DNA of 18,325 nt from Methylopumilus sp036567085 (GCA_036567085.1 DATCVG010000012.1:1-18325), one strand, 5' to 3'; shown: positions 7,064 through 15,348, counted from the first letter of the stretch. The notes: generated from the sequence alone by a model not told the origin. Numbers and translations: made by a program.

Positions 7064-8077
7064 CTACCCATTTAAAGTTATTAAATCACAAATTATTCTT
7101 GCTGCTTTAGGAGCCATCGTCAATCCATAACGATAATGCCCTACATTTAAGTATACATTATTATATTTATGATGCTTTTCTATCATGGGTACATTGCCCT
7201 CCGAGCCTGGCCTTAAGCCACTCCATTGATTTTCAATATTGTAGTTTTTTAAAGCTGGCATTAAAGACTCGGCTTTTTGTTGAAGAGAATATCTAGCCTC
7301 TTCTGTAATTCCTTTATCAAATCCAACATCCTCTTTTGTGCTTCCAGCAAGAATTACACCGTCCTGTCTTTGTACTAAATAAAAATCATCTTTATAAATA
7401 ATGTATGGCAATTTTTCTTTGATGGAAGGATATTGAATAAGCTGCCCTCTAATAGGTTTAATTTTAGGCATATCAATTTCATTTAAAACATAAGAGCTCC
7501 ATGCGCCTGAGGCTATAACATAATAATCTGCTTCTAAATTAAGACCACTTTCAGTTCGAAGACAATAGATAAAATTATTTGAATCGACAATAGGGCTAAC
7601 TTTTTGATGCTCTATCATGACAATATTATTTTGTATTAAATATTTTTTTAATGCTTTGAGTAAGCGAGGATTTCTTATTTGAGCCACAAGTGGCAATAAT
7701 AAACACGATGTACTTCCTACTTGAACTTGCTGAATTTCGATATGATTTTTATGACACCAACTTATTGCATGATTTTTATCGTTGGTATCGTAAATCAACA
7801 TACCTGATTCAATCCATTCAGGATCAATACCTGTATCTTTTTTTAGAATCTCAGAAAGTTGATAATAAAAATTGGCACTTCCAAAACATAGATTATTTAC
7901 ATTATCTTGATAGTTCCAGGGCAAAAGAGGAGAAAGAATGCCAGCTCCAGCCCAAGAGGCTTCCTGACCAATAGCATTTTGATCGATCAAAGTGACTTTA
8001 TATCCTCTCTCAATAAGAAAAAAAGAGGTTATACATCCCACAATACCGCCGCCAATGACAGCAACTTTTTTTCTCAT
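7064..8077 (-). CDS. thiO: FAD-dependent glycine oxidase ThiO
   Basis: ThiO-type enzymes oxidise glycine to iminoglycine, which ThiG uses to build the thiazole ring of thiamine. The 337-residue protein is a D-amino-acid-oxidase-fold flavoprotein: an N-terminal FAD-binding VIGGGIVG (G9, G11, G14), the acidic end of strand two at LIDQ, the EASWAGAGIL segment typical of ThiO, and a C-terminal GLRPGSEGNVPMI followed by GHYRYGLTMAP. It starts three bases after the stop of the Kef-type antiporter gene and is followed five bases later by the SOUL gene. No thiazole genes (thiS, thiG) are present, so the thiamine role comes from family knowledge. A related amino-acid or sarcosine oxidase activity cannot be excluded. 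Confidence 0.88.
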   Translation of the reverse strand: MRKKVAVIGGGIVGCITSFFLIERGYKVTLIDQNAIGQEASWAGAGILSPLLPWNYQDNVNNLCFGSANFYYQLSEILKKDTGIDPEWIESGMLIYDTNDKNHAISWCHKNHIEIQQVQVGSTSCLLLPLVAQIRNPRLLKALKKYLIQNNIVMIEHQKVSPIVDSNNFIYCLRTESGLNLEADYYVIASGAWSSYVLNEIDMPKIKPIRGQLIQYPSIKEKLPYIIYKDDFYLVQRQDGVILAGSTKEDVGFDKGITEEARYSLQQKAESLMPALKNYNIENQWSGLRPGSEGNVPMIEKHHKYNNVYLNVGHYRYGLTMAPKAARIICDLITLNG

Positions 8078-8080
8078 GCT

Positions 8081-10054
8081 TTATTTGCCAGTCAGTATAT
8101 ATTTTTCTAAAGCATTAAGTTTATCTGCTATGCCCAATACTACGAGAATATCTCCTGGAGATAAAACGATGTCATCTCTTGGCTCTATATCCTCTAACAT
8201 ATTCGGACGCCTCAAATATTTAAGTTCGACATTAAACATCGCGAATGGTATTTGCATAAGCTTCCAAGAATAGACATATGATTTTTCATTAATTTCAATC
8301 GCATGCAACTTCAATTGAGGTTCAGTCACTTCAAGCTCTGCATCTGACATACCACCAAAATAGCCTCTAAACATTTTGTAACGCTCTTCTCTAAAAGAAC
8401 GGATTCGCTTCACAACTCGATTCAGAGGAACGCCTAAAACAACAAGTGCATGAGAAGCTAACATTAAACTACCCTCTAAAATTTCTGGAACAACTTCGCT
8501 TGCTCCAGCATTTCGAATATCGTCCATATGTGTATCATCTAGCGTCCTTACAATTACTGGTATATTTTTATATGTATCTTGAATAACATGGAGTACTTTC
8601 ATAGAAGCTCTAAAATCAGCATAACTAATTACAAGTGCCTTAGCTGTTTTAATGCCTGCCGCCTCTAAGACAACTCTTCGACTTGCATCACCATACATTA
8701 CATGTTCTCCACCAGCCGATGCCTCATTCACTCGGCTTGGGTCAATATCTATCGCAATAAAAGGAATATTTTCTTCTTTTAAAAAACGCCCTAAGTACTG
8801 TCCACTTCTTCCATAGCCACACAAAATTACATGATCCTTTAAAGTGCGGCCTATTGATTGAATCGCTTGCACTGTGTCGGCACTATTACGGTTATAGCTT
8901 TTTGATAAATAACGCGCTATACGCCCGTTATACTGAATGATAAATGGAGCTAATATCATTGAGAGTAATGAAGCTGCCAGGATAATTTGGAATGCATGAG
9001 TTCCAATTACATGCTCTTCTCTGGCAAGTGCCAATATCACAAAACTAAACTCTCCTGCTTGTGCCAGGATAAGTCCGGTTCTAATACCTACACCAATTTC
9101 ATAATTGAATAATCTTGCCAGCAACATAATCACAAAAGCTTTGAATAAAATAAATCCCAAAGTAATTAAAATGACAAAACCAATATTCGATGCAAGTTGG
9201 TGAAGATTAAGCAACATACCAATACTGATGAAGAAGAGACCTAATAAAATATCTCTAAAAGCTGCAATATCTGATTCAACTTGATAGCGATAGCGTGTCT
9301 CAGAAATTAACATGCCAGCCATAAACGCTCCGATGCCGTATGATAGTCCAGCCATCTCGGTTGCGAAGGAGAATACGAGTGTAACCATCAACACATTCAT
9401 AATGAATAATTCACGTGACCGTTGATTAGCTACCATAGCAAACCAAGAATTCATTAAAGGTCTACCAAATTTAAAAAGAATGGAAAATAAAAAGATTGCT
9501 TTTAAAAAGGACATTAAAAATATAGTGCCAATATCATTGGTTGAGGCTCCAAGCGCAGGGATCAATATTAATATTGGAATAACTGCTATATCTTGAAAGA
9601 GCAAAATACCAATAGCCAATCGACCATGTCTTGAATTTAAATCAACTCGCTCCATTAGTATTTTTGAAACAATGGCTGTTGACGACATAGTAAATGCACT
9701 TCCAATTACGAATGCTGAAGTTAAATGAAGTCCTAACCACCAAGCAACACTTAATGAAGCAAATAGAGTAATAAGAACCTGTGCACCGCCTAAACCAAAA
9801 AGAATATGCCTCATGGAATAAAGTTTAGGCAAGCTAAACTCAAGTCCAATACTGAACATCAAAAACACAATACCAAATTCTGCAAAATGCCGACCAGATT
9901 CGGAGTCAGGTAATACACCAATTAAATGAGGGCCTAAAATTAAACCTACAACAAAGTAGGCAATCATTGCGGGTAATTTTAAATATCGAAATAGTCCGAC
10001 TAGTAAAACTGAGCTTACTAGCAAAATAAGAACTAAGGGTAGAGAGTCAAACAT
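8081..10054 (-). CDS. Kef-type monovalent cation:proton antiporter (CPA2) with TrkA-N and TrkA-C domains
   Basis: This 657-residue inner-membrane protein probably exchanges K+ (or Na+) for protons. Residues 1-380 form the hydrophobic antiporter domain with about 12-13 segments; LLFQDIAVIP (151-160) holds the conserved D155 of this superfamily. A cytosolic TrkA-N (RCK) domain follows with the nucleotide-binding GYGRSG (413-418) and the acidic AIDID, and a TrkA-C domain occupies about 575-657. It is longer than E. coli YbaL, KefB or KefC because of the extra C-terminal domain. I could not decide which named homologue it is. A weak GGA-type ribosome-binding site precedes the ATG. It leads the unit Kef-thiO-SOUL-psiE and is divergent from kdsD. 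Confidence 0.9.
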   Translation of the reverse strand: MFDSLPLVLILLVSSVLLVGLFRYLKLPAMIAYFVVGLILGPHLIGVLPDSESGRHFAEFGIVFLMFSIGLEFSLPKLYSMRHILFGLGGAQVLITLFASLSVAWWLGLHLTSAFVIGSAFTMSSTAIVSKILMERVDLNSRHGRLAIGILLFQDIAVIPILILIPALGASTNDIGTIFLMSFLKAIFLFSILFKFGRPLMNSWFAMVANQRSRELFIMNVLMVTLVFSFATEMAGLSYGIGAFMAGMLISETRYRYQVESDIAAFRDILLGLFFISIGMLLNLHQLASNIGFVILITLGFILFKAFVIMLLARLFNYEIGVGIRTGLILAQAGEFSFVILALAREEHVIGTHAFQIILAASLLSMILAPFIIQYNGRIARYLSKSYNRNSADTVQAIQSIGRTLKDHVILCGYGRSGQYLGRFLKEENIPFIAIDIDPSRVNEASAGGEHVMYGDASRRVVLEAAGIKTAKALVISYADFRASMKVLHVIQDTYKNIPVIVRTLDDTHMDDIRNAGASEVVPEILEGSLMLASHALVVLGVPLNRVVKRIRSFREERYKMFRGYFGGMSDAELEVTEPQLKLHAIEINEKSYVYSWKLMQIPFAMFNVELKYLRRPNMLEDIEPRDDIVLSPGDILVVLGIADKLNALEKYILTGK

Positions 10055-10084
10055 TCATTTATCCAAGATTAATCAATAATTTTT

Positions 10085-10107
10085 GGGTTTAAACAACATA
10101 TAAACCC
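10085..10107. repeat. Inverted repeat in the Kef/kdsD divergent gap
   Basis: GGGTTTA (10085-10091), nine bases and TAAACCC (10101-10107) form perfect seven-base arms in the middle of the 90-base gap between the divergent antiporter and kdsD genes. It ends one base before the proposed kdsD -35. It could be an operator or a hairpin in the antiporter leader; it is not a good terminator on either strand. Confidence 0.4.
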
Positions 10108-10108
10108 T

Positions 10109-10138
10109 TTTACACGAGTATCTATTACCCTCTACAAT
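10109..10138 (+). promoter_or_regulatory. Candidate promoter of the kdsD-to-ptsI operon, possibly leaderless
   Basis: TTTACA (10109-10114) and TACAAT (10133-10138) are 18 bases apart, each matching the sigma-70 consensus at five of six positions. The kdsD ATG begins seven bases after the -10, where transcription itself would be expected to start, and no Shine-Dalgarno sequence precedes it. That suggests a leaderless or almost leaderless mRNA. Confidence 0.5.
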
Positions 10139-10144
10139 ATCAAT

Positions 10145-11125
10145 ATGACCAAGACAACATCAAAAAATACGCTCGAACGCGCCCGTCAAGTCCTTGAAAT
10201 TGAAGCACAAGAAATATCATCCTTAGCAAACAGGCTTGATGATCATTTCGTCAATGCTGTTCAGCTCATTTTACATTGTGATGGTAGAGTTGTGGTAAGT
10301 GGGATGGGGAAATCAGGGCATATTGGAAGAAAATTAGCATCTACTTTCGCAAGCACAGGCACTCCTAGCTTTTTTATGCACCCCGCTGAAGCCAGTCATG
10401 GTGATCTAGGTATGATTACATCTAATGACATAGTCATTTTTCTATCGAATTCTGGTAAAAGTGATGAGCTCATATCGATTCTTCCTGTCATTAAAAGAAT
10501 TGGCGCAAAAATTATTTCAATTACAGGTAATAGCAATTCAGAACTGGCAAGAGAATCTGAAATTCACTTAAGTGCTCAGGTATCTCAAGAAGCTTGCCCT
10601 TTGGGGCTCTCTCCTACAGCTAGCTCTACAGCATCACTTGCTCTGGGAGATGCACTCGCTATTTGTGTTCTTGATCAAAGAGCATTTACAGCTGAAGATT
10701 TTGCTCGATCACATCCAGGTGGCAGTCTAGGCAAAAGACAAGTCGTTCGAGTGCGAGACATTATGAGAAAAACTGATCAAGTACCATCTATCCATGAGTA
10801 CGCTTTACTTTCTGATGCGGTCCTTGAAATATCACTCAAAGGATTAGGTTTTACAGCAATCGTAGATAAAGATTCAAAACCTATTGGTATCTTTACTGAT
10901 GGAGATTTAAGAAGACAGCTTTCTAAAAAAATAGACTATGAAAAACAGTCCATCAAAGAAATTATGAATAAAAATCCAAAAACAATATTTGATGATCAAA
11001 TTATTATTGATGCAATTAATCTTATGGAGAGTGGCAAAATTAATGGGATCCTTGTGGTGAATAGAGAATTCAAATTAATAGGTGCTTTTAATATGCATGA
11101 TCTTTTTAAAGCGAAAGTGATTTAA
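10145..11125 (+). CDS. kdsD: D-arabinose-5-phosphate isomerase
   Basis: KdsD converts ribulose 5-phosphate to arabinose 5-phosphate, the first committed step towards Kdo, the inner sugar of lipopolysaccharide. The 326 residues match the family length. An N-terminal SIS sugar-isomerase domain (about 35-180) contains VVVSGMGKSGHIG, HPAEASHGDLGM and the LGLSPTASSTASLALGDALA segment; two CBS domains follow (about 205-260 and 270-326). The conserved RSHPGGSLGK links them. It heads a long plus-strand operon and overlaps kdsC by one base (TAATG), so the two Kdo steps are translationally coupled. The ATG has no Shine-Dalgarno sequence. Confidence 0.97.
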   Translation: MTKTTSKNTLERARQVLEIEAQEISSLANRLDDHFVNAVQLILHCDGRVVVSGMGKSGHIGRKLASTFASTGTPSFFMHPAEASHGDLGMITSNDIVIFLSNSGKSDELISILPVIKRIGAKIISITGNSNSELARESEIHLSAQVSQEACPLGLSPTASSTASLALGDALAICVLDQRAFTAEDFARSHPGGSLGKRQVVRVRDIMRKTDQVPSIHEYALLSDAVLEISLKGLGFTAIVDKDSKPIGIFTDGDLRRQLSKKIDYEKQSIKEIMNKNPKTIFDDQIIIDAINLMESGKINGILVVNREFKLIGAFNMHDLFKAKVI

Positions 11126-11652
11126 TGGATTCTAAACTCAAGGCTCGCGTGCAAAAAATTAAACTTGTTATTTTTGATGTCGATGGCGTAATGACAGATG
11201 GCTCACTCTTTATTGGAGATGATGGCCAAGAATATAAAATGTTCAACACACAAGATGGCTTGGGTATGCGATTACTTAAAAAAAGTGGAATTAAACTTGC
11301 GATTATTACTGGTCGTAATTCCAATAGCGTTCTGATTCGTGCAGAAAATCTAGAAGTCGATTACTTTTATCAAGGTATTTCAGATAAAAAAGAAGCGTTT
11401 ACTGATCTCATCAAAAAAACAGGATTAAAAACAGAAGAGTGTGCATTTATGGGGGATGATATTGTAGATTTACCTCCTATGTTGCAATCGGGTCTCGCTA
11501 TTACGGTCCCAGCAGGTCATGATGAAGTTAAAAAAATTGCGCATTTTATTACAGAAAAAATTGCTGGTTATGGTGCCGTCCGGGAAGCTTGTGATTTTAT
11601 TATGAAAGCTCAAGGCACATATAACTCAACCATTGCACCTTTCTTTAAATGA
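11125..11652 (+). CDS. kdsC: 3-deoxy-D-manno-octulosonate-8-phosphate phosphatase
   Basis: KdsC is a HAD-family phosphatase that removes phosphate from Kdo 8-phosphate to give Kdo. The 175-residue protein is the compact C0-type HAD without a cap: motif I FDVDGVMTDG with D18 and D20, motif II ITGRNS (T62), a lysine in SDKKEAF and motif III MGDDIVDLP (D111, D112). The C-terminal GYGAVREACDFI is typical of KdsC. It overlaps kdsD by one base and lptC by four (ATGA). The Kdo 8-phosphate synthase gene (kdsA) that would act between kdsD and kdsC is not in the window. Confidence 0.96.
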   Translation: MDSKLKARVQKIKLVIFDVDGVMTDGSLFIGDDGQEYKMFNTQDGLGMRLLKKSGIKLAIITGRNSNSVLIRAENLEVDYFYQGISDKKEAFTDLIKKTGLKTEECAFMGDDIVDLPPMLQSGLAITVPAGHDEVKKIAHFITEKIAGYGAVREACDFIMKAQGTYNSTIAPFFK

Positions 11653-12278
11653 TCAATCGCTTCTCTGTTTTATTTCCAACTTTATTCGCTGCAATCTTGG
11701 CTTTTATTTCTTACTGGGTTCAAGTTTCTGTTGAAAGTGAAAGCGAAAAAAGAGGAAATAAATTAAGTAATAGTCCTGATTATTTTTTAACTAACTTTAA
11801 AACAACACAAACTGAGCAAGATGGCTCTATTCGTTTTATTTTATCAGCAAATGAGATGGTGCATTTTGCTAAAGATGATACTACACGTTTAAAAAAACCA
11901 TTTTTTATAAGTTACAAAAATAATCTTCCCAGTTCACAAATTGAAGGTAACCTTGGTCTTATATCAACTGATGGTGAGGTAGTACAGATGATTGATAATG
12001 TAAAAGTAGCTCGTCTCGAAACAGAAATAAAACCAAAGATGGAACTTTTTACAGAGCAATTAAGTATATTGCCTCATAAAGACCAAGCATTTACAAAAAG
12101 TCCGGTTCGTATTATTCAAGACCCTAAAACTGTCGTCAACGCGATTGGCATGAAATATGATAAAAAAAATGGAATAATAACTTTGCAAGAGAAAGTTCGT
12201 GTGCATTATGAAAAGCCAGCAAAGAAAAGTAATTTAACTGCTCATCCCATTATTCAAAATAAGAAACTAAAAAAATAA
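11649..12278 (+). CDS. lptC: LPS export protein LptC
   Basis: LptC is the bitopic inner-membrane part of the lipopolysaccharide transport machine and passes LPS from LptB2FG to LptA. The 209-residue protein has one N-terminal membrane segment (about 5-25) and then a periplasmic LptA/C-like beta domain, with SPDYFLTNF, the GSIRFILSANEM segment and repeated short beta strands. LptC sequences diverge strongly, so the call leans on the membrane anchor, the YFLTNF element and position: it lies between kdsC (four-base overlap) and lptA (one-base overlap), as in E. coli. The tail after about residue 180 is basic and likely flexible. Confidence 0.93.
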   Translation: MINRFSVLFPTLFAAILAFISYWVQVSVESESEKRGNKLSNSPDYFLTNFKTTQTEQDGSIRFILSANEMVHFAKDDTTRLKKPFFISYKNNLPSSQIEGNLGLISTDGEVVQMIDNVKVARLETEIKPKMELFTEQLSILPHKDQAFTKSPVRIIQDPKTVVNAIGMKYDKKNGIITLQEKVRVHYEKPAKKSNLTAHPIIQNKKLKK

Positions 12279-12832
12279 TGCCCTTAATATTTTTTAAAAG
12301 ATCACTACTAAAATTTATATTAATTTGTTTATGCTTTTTAAGTATGACTTCGTCTAACGTCTTTGCAGAAAAAGCAGATCGAGACAAACCTATCGAACTT
12401 GAATCTGACACAATGACATCTAACGATTCAAAAAATACAAGTGTATATACTGGTAATGTGATTTTGACACAGGGCACACTTCTCATTAAAGCTGACGAAC
12501 TGACTGTTCGAGAGGATAGTCAAGGCTTTCAACATGCTACAAGTATAGGCAACCCGACAACCTTCAAACAAAAACGAGAAGGTAAAAATGACTATATTGA
12601 AGGAAGTGCCCAGAGAATAGAATATGATGGTCGTATGGATAAAGTACATTTATATAGCAAGGCATCGGTAAAACAAGGTCAGGATGTCATTTATGGTGAT
12701 TACATCATGTATGACGCAAATGCTGAATTTGCAAAAGCAATGTCAGGTAATACTAAAAATAATGCGGGAGAAATTGTTCCTGGCGCTAGAACGCGTGCAA
12801 TTATTCAACCAAAGAAAAAGCCACAGGAATAA
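12278..12832 (+). CDS. lptA: LPS transport periplasmic protein LptA
   Basis: LptA forms the periplasmic bridge that carries lipopolysaccharide from LptC to LptD at the outer membrane. A signal peptide (about 1-30, ending NVFA) is followed by a mature OstA-like domain: KPIELESDTMTSND, the YTGNVILTQGTLLIKADELTV strand series and a later YGDYIMYDAN. At 184 residues it matches E. coli LptA (185). The C-terminal tail is rich in lysine and proline. It overlaps lptC by one base (TAATG), and lptB follows after nine bases. LptF, LptG, LptD and LptE are not encoded here. Confidence 0.95.
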   Translation: MPLIFFKRSLLKFILICLCFLSMTSSNVFAEKADRDKPIELESDTMTSNDSKNTSVYTGNVILTQGTLLIKADELTVREDSQGFQHATSIGNPTTFKQKREGKNDYIEGSAQRIEYDGRMDKVHLYSKASVKQGQDVIYGDYIMYDANAEFAKAMSGNTKNNAGEIVPGARTRAIIQPKKKPQE

Positions 12833-12841
12833 CGATCTAAT

Positions 12842-13564
12842 ATGAGTGAATTAGTTATTGAAAACCTTAAAAAAACTTTTAAAAAAAGAACTGTTGTTCA
12901 AGACGTATCTTTAACTATTAAGAGTGGTGAAATTGTAGGATTGCTAGGCCCTAACGGCGCTGGAAAGACTACAAGTTTTTATATGATTGTAGGGCTTATT
13001 TCAGCTGATCGAGGACGCATCTCCTTAGATGATGTCAACATATCTAAAATACCAGTTCATAGCCGGGCGAAACTGGGTTTGTCTTATCTGCCCCAAGAGT
13101 CTTCAATCTTCAGAAAAATGACAGTGTCTGAAAATATTTTGGCTATTTTAGAACTACAAGAATTAACTCGGGAAAAAATGAATAAGAGACTTGAAGAGCT
13201 TCTTCAAGAATTAGGTATTACTCACATTAGAAATAATAGTGCAATCAGTCTTTCTGGTGGTGAAAGACGTCGCGTTGAAATTGCTAGATGTCTAGCTACT
13301 AATCCAGCCTTTATTTTACTAGATGAACCTTTTGCAGGAATTGACCCTATTGCGGTAATTGATATTCAGAAAATTATCAAATATCTGGCTGAACAAAAAA
13401 TTGGCATCCTCATTACAGATCATAACGTTCGCGAAACATTAGGTATTTGTGATCGTGCCTATATTGTGAATCAAGGCAAAATACTTGCATCAGGCCTGCC
13501 TAAAGCGCTTGCTAATGATCAAAATGTTAGAGATGTTTATTTGGGTAAAGACTTTTATCTATGA
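12842..13564 (+). CDS. lptB: LPS export ABC transporter ATP-binding protein LptB
   Basis: LptB is the cytosolic ATPase that, as a dimer with LptF and LptG, powers extraction of lipopolysaccharide from the inner membrane. All ABC motifs are present: Walker A GPNGAGKT (36-43), Q-loop Q85, signature LSGGE (137-141), Walker B FILLDE with catalytic E162, and the switch H194. F90 and R91 in SSIFR match residues that contact LptFG in E. coli. The 240-residue length is typical. The stop codon TGA overlaps an ATG (ATGA at 13561-13564) that opens the first of two tiny ORFs leading to rpoN. Confidence 0.98.
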   Translation: MSELVIENLKKTFKKRTVVQDVSLTIKSGEIVGLLGPNGAGKTTSFYMIVGLISADRGRISLDDVNISKIPVHSRAKLGLSYLPQESSIFRKMTVSENILAILELQELTREKMNKRLEELLQELGITHIRNNSAISLSGGERRRVEIARCLATNPAFILLDEPFAGIDPIAVIDIQKIIKYLAEQKIGILITDHNVRETLGICDRAYIVNQGKILASGLPKALANDQNVRDVYLGKDFYL

Positions 13565-13590
13565 GTACTTAAATGAGTGCTATTTAAGCG
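13561..13590 (+). promoter_or_regulatory. rpoN leader: two in-frame mini-ORFs and a hairpin
   Basis: Between lptB and rpoN the sequence holds two tiny ORFs end to end, MST-stop (13561-13572) and MSAI-stop (13573-13587), both in the rpoN frame and both starting ATGAGT. The first ATG overlaps the lptB stop as ATGA. CTTAAAT (13568-13574), seven loop bases and ATTTAAG (13582-13588) form a perfect but AT-rich stem ending two bases before the rpoN ATG. There is no good Shine-Dalgarno sequence for rpoN. Together these suggest termination-reinitiation or structural control of rpoN translation, or they may be the remnant of an older start. Confidence 0.45.
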
Positions 13591-15000
13591 ATGAAACAAA
13601 ATCTTCAATTTAAAGCATCCCAGCATTTATCGCTTACCCCGCAACTTCAGCAATCTATAAAACTTTTACAAATGTCTTCGATTGAACTTAATCAAGAACT
13701 TGAAATTTTAATTCAACAAAATCCTTTGATTGAAATATTTGAAGAAGAGGATGAGGAAGAAAACAAAAATAGCCCGACAATTTCTCAAGAAGAAACTTCA
13801 TTTGAAATTTTGAATCATCAAGAACATCAAGAAGCTATTTACGATCATGAAATTAATTGGGGTGACGAATATACAAAAGATAATTACGCTGAATCAGCTG
13901 ACTATCAAGAACCTGCATCACAAACATTAAAACAATACCTTGAAGATATTTTTCATTTAATTCCAATTAGTGAAAAAGATCAGGCTATTATTTCTCTTTT
14001 AATAGATTCAATTAATGAAGATGGTTATCTAGAGGAGACCCTTGATTACTTTTTAGCAAGCATTCCAAAAGAATATGAAGTAAGTATTGAAGAAATAGAG
14101 TCTTTACTAAAGCTTATTCAAAAACAAGCTCCCCCTGGTATTGGCGCAAGAGACCTCATAGAATGCCTGACTCTTCAACTTGAGAGTAAAGAAGAAACAC
14201 CGATTCATTTACTCTCTATTAAAGTAATCAAAAACCATCTAAATCTTTTAGCTGCGCGTGACTTTTTGAGACTTAAAAAAATACTAGGGTGTGAAGATGA
14301 AGCATTAAGAGATGTTCAAAAAGTAATTAAAAGCCTTAATCCAAAACCTGGAAATATATTTTCCACTATTGAAAGTCATCATTTCATTCAACATGAAGTT
14401 AATGTCAAAAAAGTGAAGACTAAATGGCAAGTTTCATTAAATGAGCAAGCGATTCCCAAACTTCGCTTAAATCATATTTATCGAGACTTGATAAAAAACT
14501 CCCAAAATGATGTTGCGCATCATTTATCTAGTCAGATACAGGAAGCTAAATGGATTGTGAAAAATATACAACAACGCTTTATCACAATCCTTAAAGTCTC
14601 TGAGGCAATTATGAGACATCAAGAAGACTTTTTAGATCATGGCGAATCCATGATGAAACCTCTTGTTTTAAGAGAGATTGCTGAAGAAGTAGGTCTTCAC
14701 GAATCCACAATATCTCGCGTCACATCTAATAAATATATTAATACACCACGTGGTATTTATGAACTCAAATTTTTCTTTGGCAGCTCAATTGATAGTGTGT
14801 CAGGGAATGAGCTTGCATCTACCGCAATAAGGGCTAAAATTAAAGAAGTCATTAAACAAGAAGATCCAAAAAAACCACTTTCAGATAATGAAATTGTCTT
14901 ATTATTAAAGAAGCAAGATATTAATATCGCTCGTCGGACCGTAGCAAAATATAGAGAAATGCTAAATATTGCCCCAACCAATCTTAGAAAAATTTTATAA
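13591..15000 (+). CDS. rpoN: RNA polymerase sigma-54 factor
   Basis: RpoN directs RNA polymerase to -24/-12 promoters and needs AAA+ activator proteins. The 469-residue protein is complete. Region I (1-50) is the glutamine- and leucine-rich activator-contact part (LTPQLQQSIKLLQMS); region II (about 55-110) is strongly acidic; the core-binding domain spans about 115-300; the helix-turn-helix is near 363-393 (LREIAEEVGLHESTISR); and the RpoN box ARRTVAKYRE at 447-456 recognises the -24 element. It follows lptB as in many proteobacteria and leads the hpf-hprK-rapZ-PTS group. No activator gene and no -24/-12 site was recognised in the window. Confidence 0.97.
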   Translation: MKQNLQFKASQHLSLTPQLQQSIKLLQMSSIELNQELEILIQQNPLIEIFEEEDEEENKNSPTISQEETSFEILNHQEHQEAIYDHEINWGDEYTKDNYAESADYQEPASQTLKQYLEDIFHLIPISEKDQAIISLLIDSINEDGYLEETLDYFLASIPKEYEVSIEEIESLLKLIQKQAPPGIGARDLIECLTLQLESKEETPIHLLSIKVIKNHLNLLAARDFLRLKKILGCEDEALRDVQKVIKSLNPKPGNIFSTIESHHFIQHEVNVKKVKTKWQVSLNEQAIPKLRLNHIYRDLIKNSQNDVAHHLSSQIQEAKWIVKNIQQRFITILKVSEAIMRHQEDFLDHGESMMKPLVLREIAEEVGLHESTISRVTSNKYINTPRGIYELKFFFGSSIDSVSGNELASTAIRAKIKEVIKQEDPKKPLSDNEIVLLLKKQDINIARRTVAKYREMLNIAPTNLRKIL

Positions 15001-15021
15001 CCCTAACCTTAAGGAAATGTC

Positions 15022-15348
15022 ATGAATATTCATTTGACTGGCCATCATTTAGAAATTACTCCGTCATTAAAGGAATATATTCAAACTAAATTAGCTAAGA
15101 TTTTTTACCATTTTGATCATGTCATTGATGTAAAAGTAACACTCACCGTAAATAAATTGGAGCATATTGCAGAAGCAACAATTCACCTCCCAAAGAATGA
15201 TATCCACGCTGAGTGCAGAGGTGAAGGCATGTATAGTGCTATTGATTTACTCTCAGACAAGCTAGATCGTCAAGTCATTAAATACAAAGAAGTTCATAAA
15301 GATCATCACAGAGTTCAGGGCGGTTTAAAACATCAACCAATCGAATAA
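15022..15348 (+). CDS. hpf: Ribosome hibernation promoting factor, short form
   Basis: HPF binds the 30S decoding region in slow-growing cells and helps form inactive ribosome dimers. The 108-residue protein has the single beta-alpha fold of the HPF/YfiA family: HLTGHHLEITPSLKEYIQTKL at the N-terminus, then KVTLTVNKLEHIAEATIHLP, DIHAECRGEGMYSAIDLLSDKLDRQV and a basic KYKEVHKDH. It lacks the extra C-terminal domain of long HPF, so dimerisation would need a helper such as RMF, not seen here. A strong AAGGAA ribosome-binding site (15011-15016) stands five bases before the ATG, unlike rpoN. It overlaps hprK by one base (TAATG). Confidence 0.95.
   Translation: MNIHLTGHHLEITPSLKEYIQTKLAKIFYHFDHVIDVKVTLTVNKLEHIAEATIHLPKNDIHAECRGEGMYSAIDLLSDKLDRQVIKYKEVHKDHHRVQGGLKHQPIE

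Noticed and set aside
7690..8273. Overlapping plus-strand open frames across thiO and the antiporter gene
   Set aside because: Antisense shadows of two well-supported minus-strand genes, with no ribosome-binding sites and low-complexity translations.
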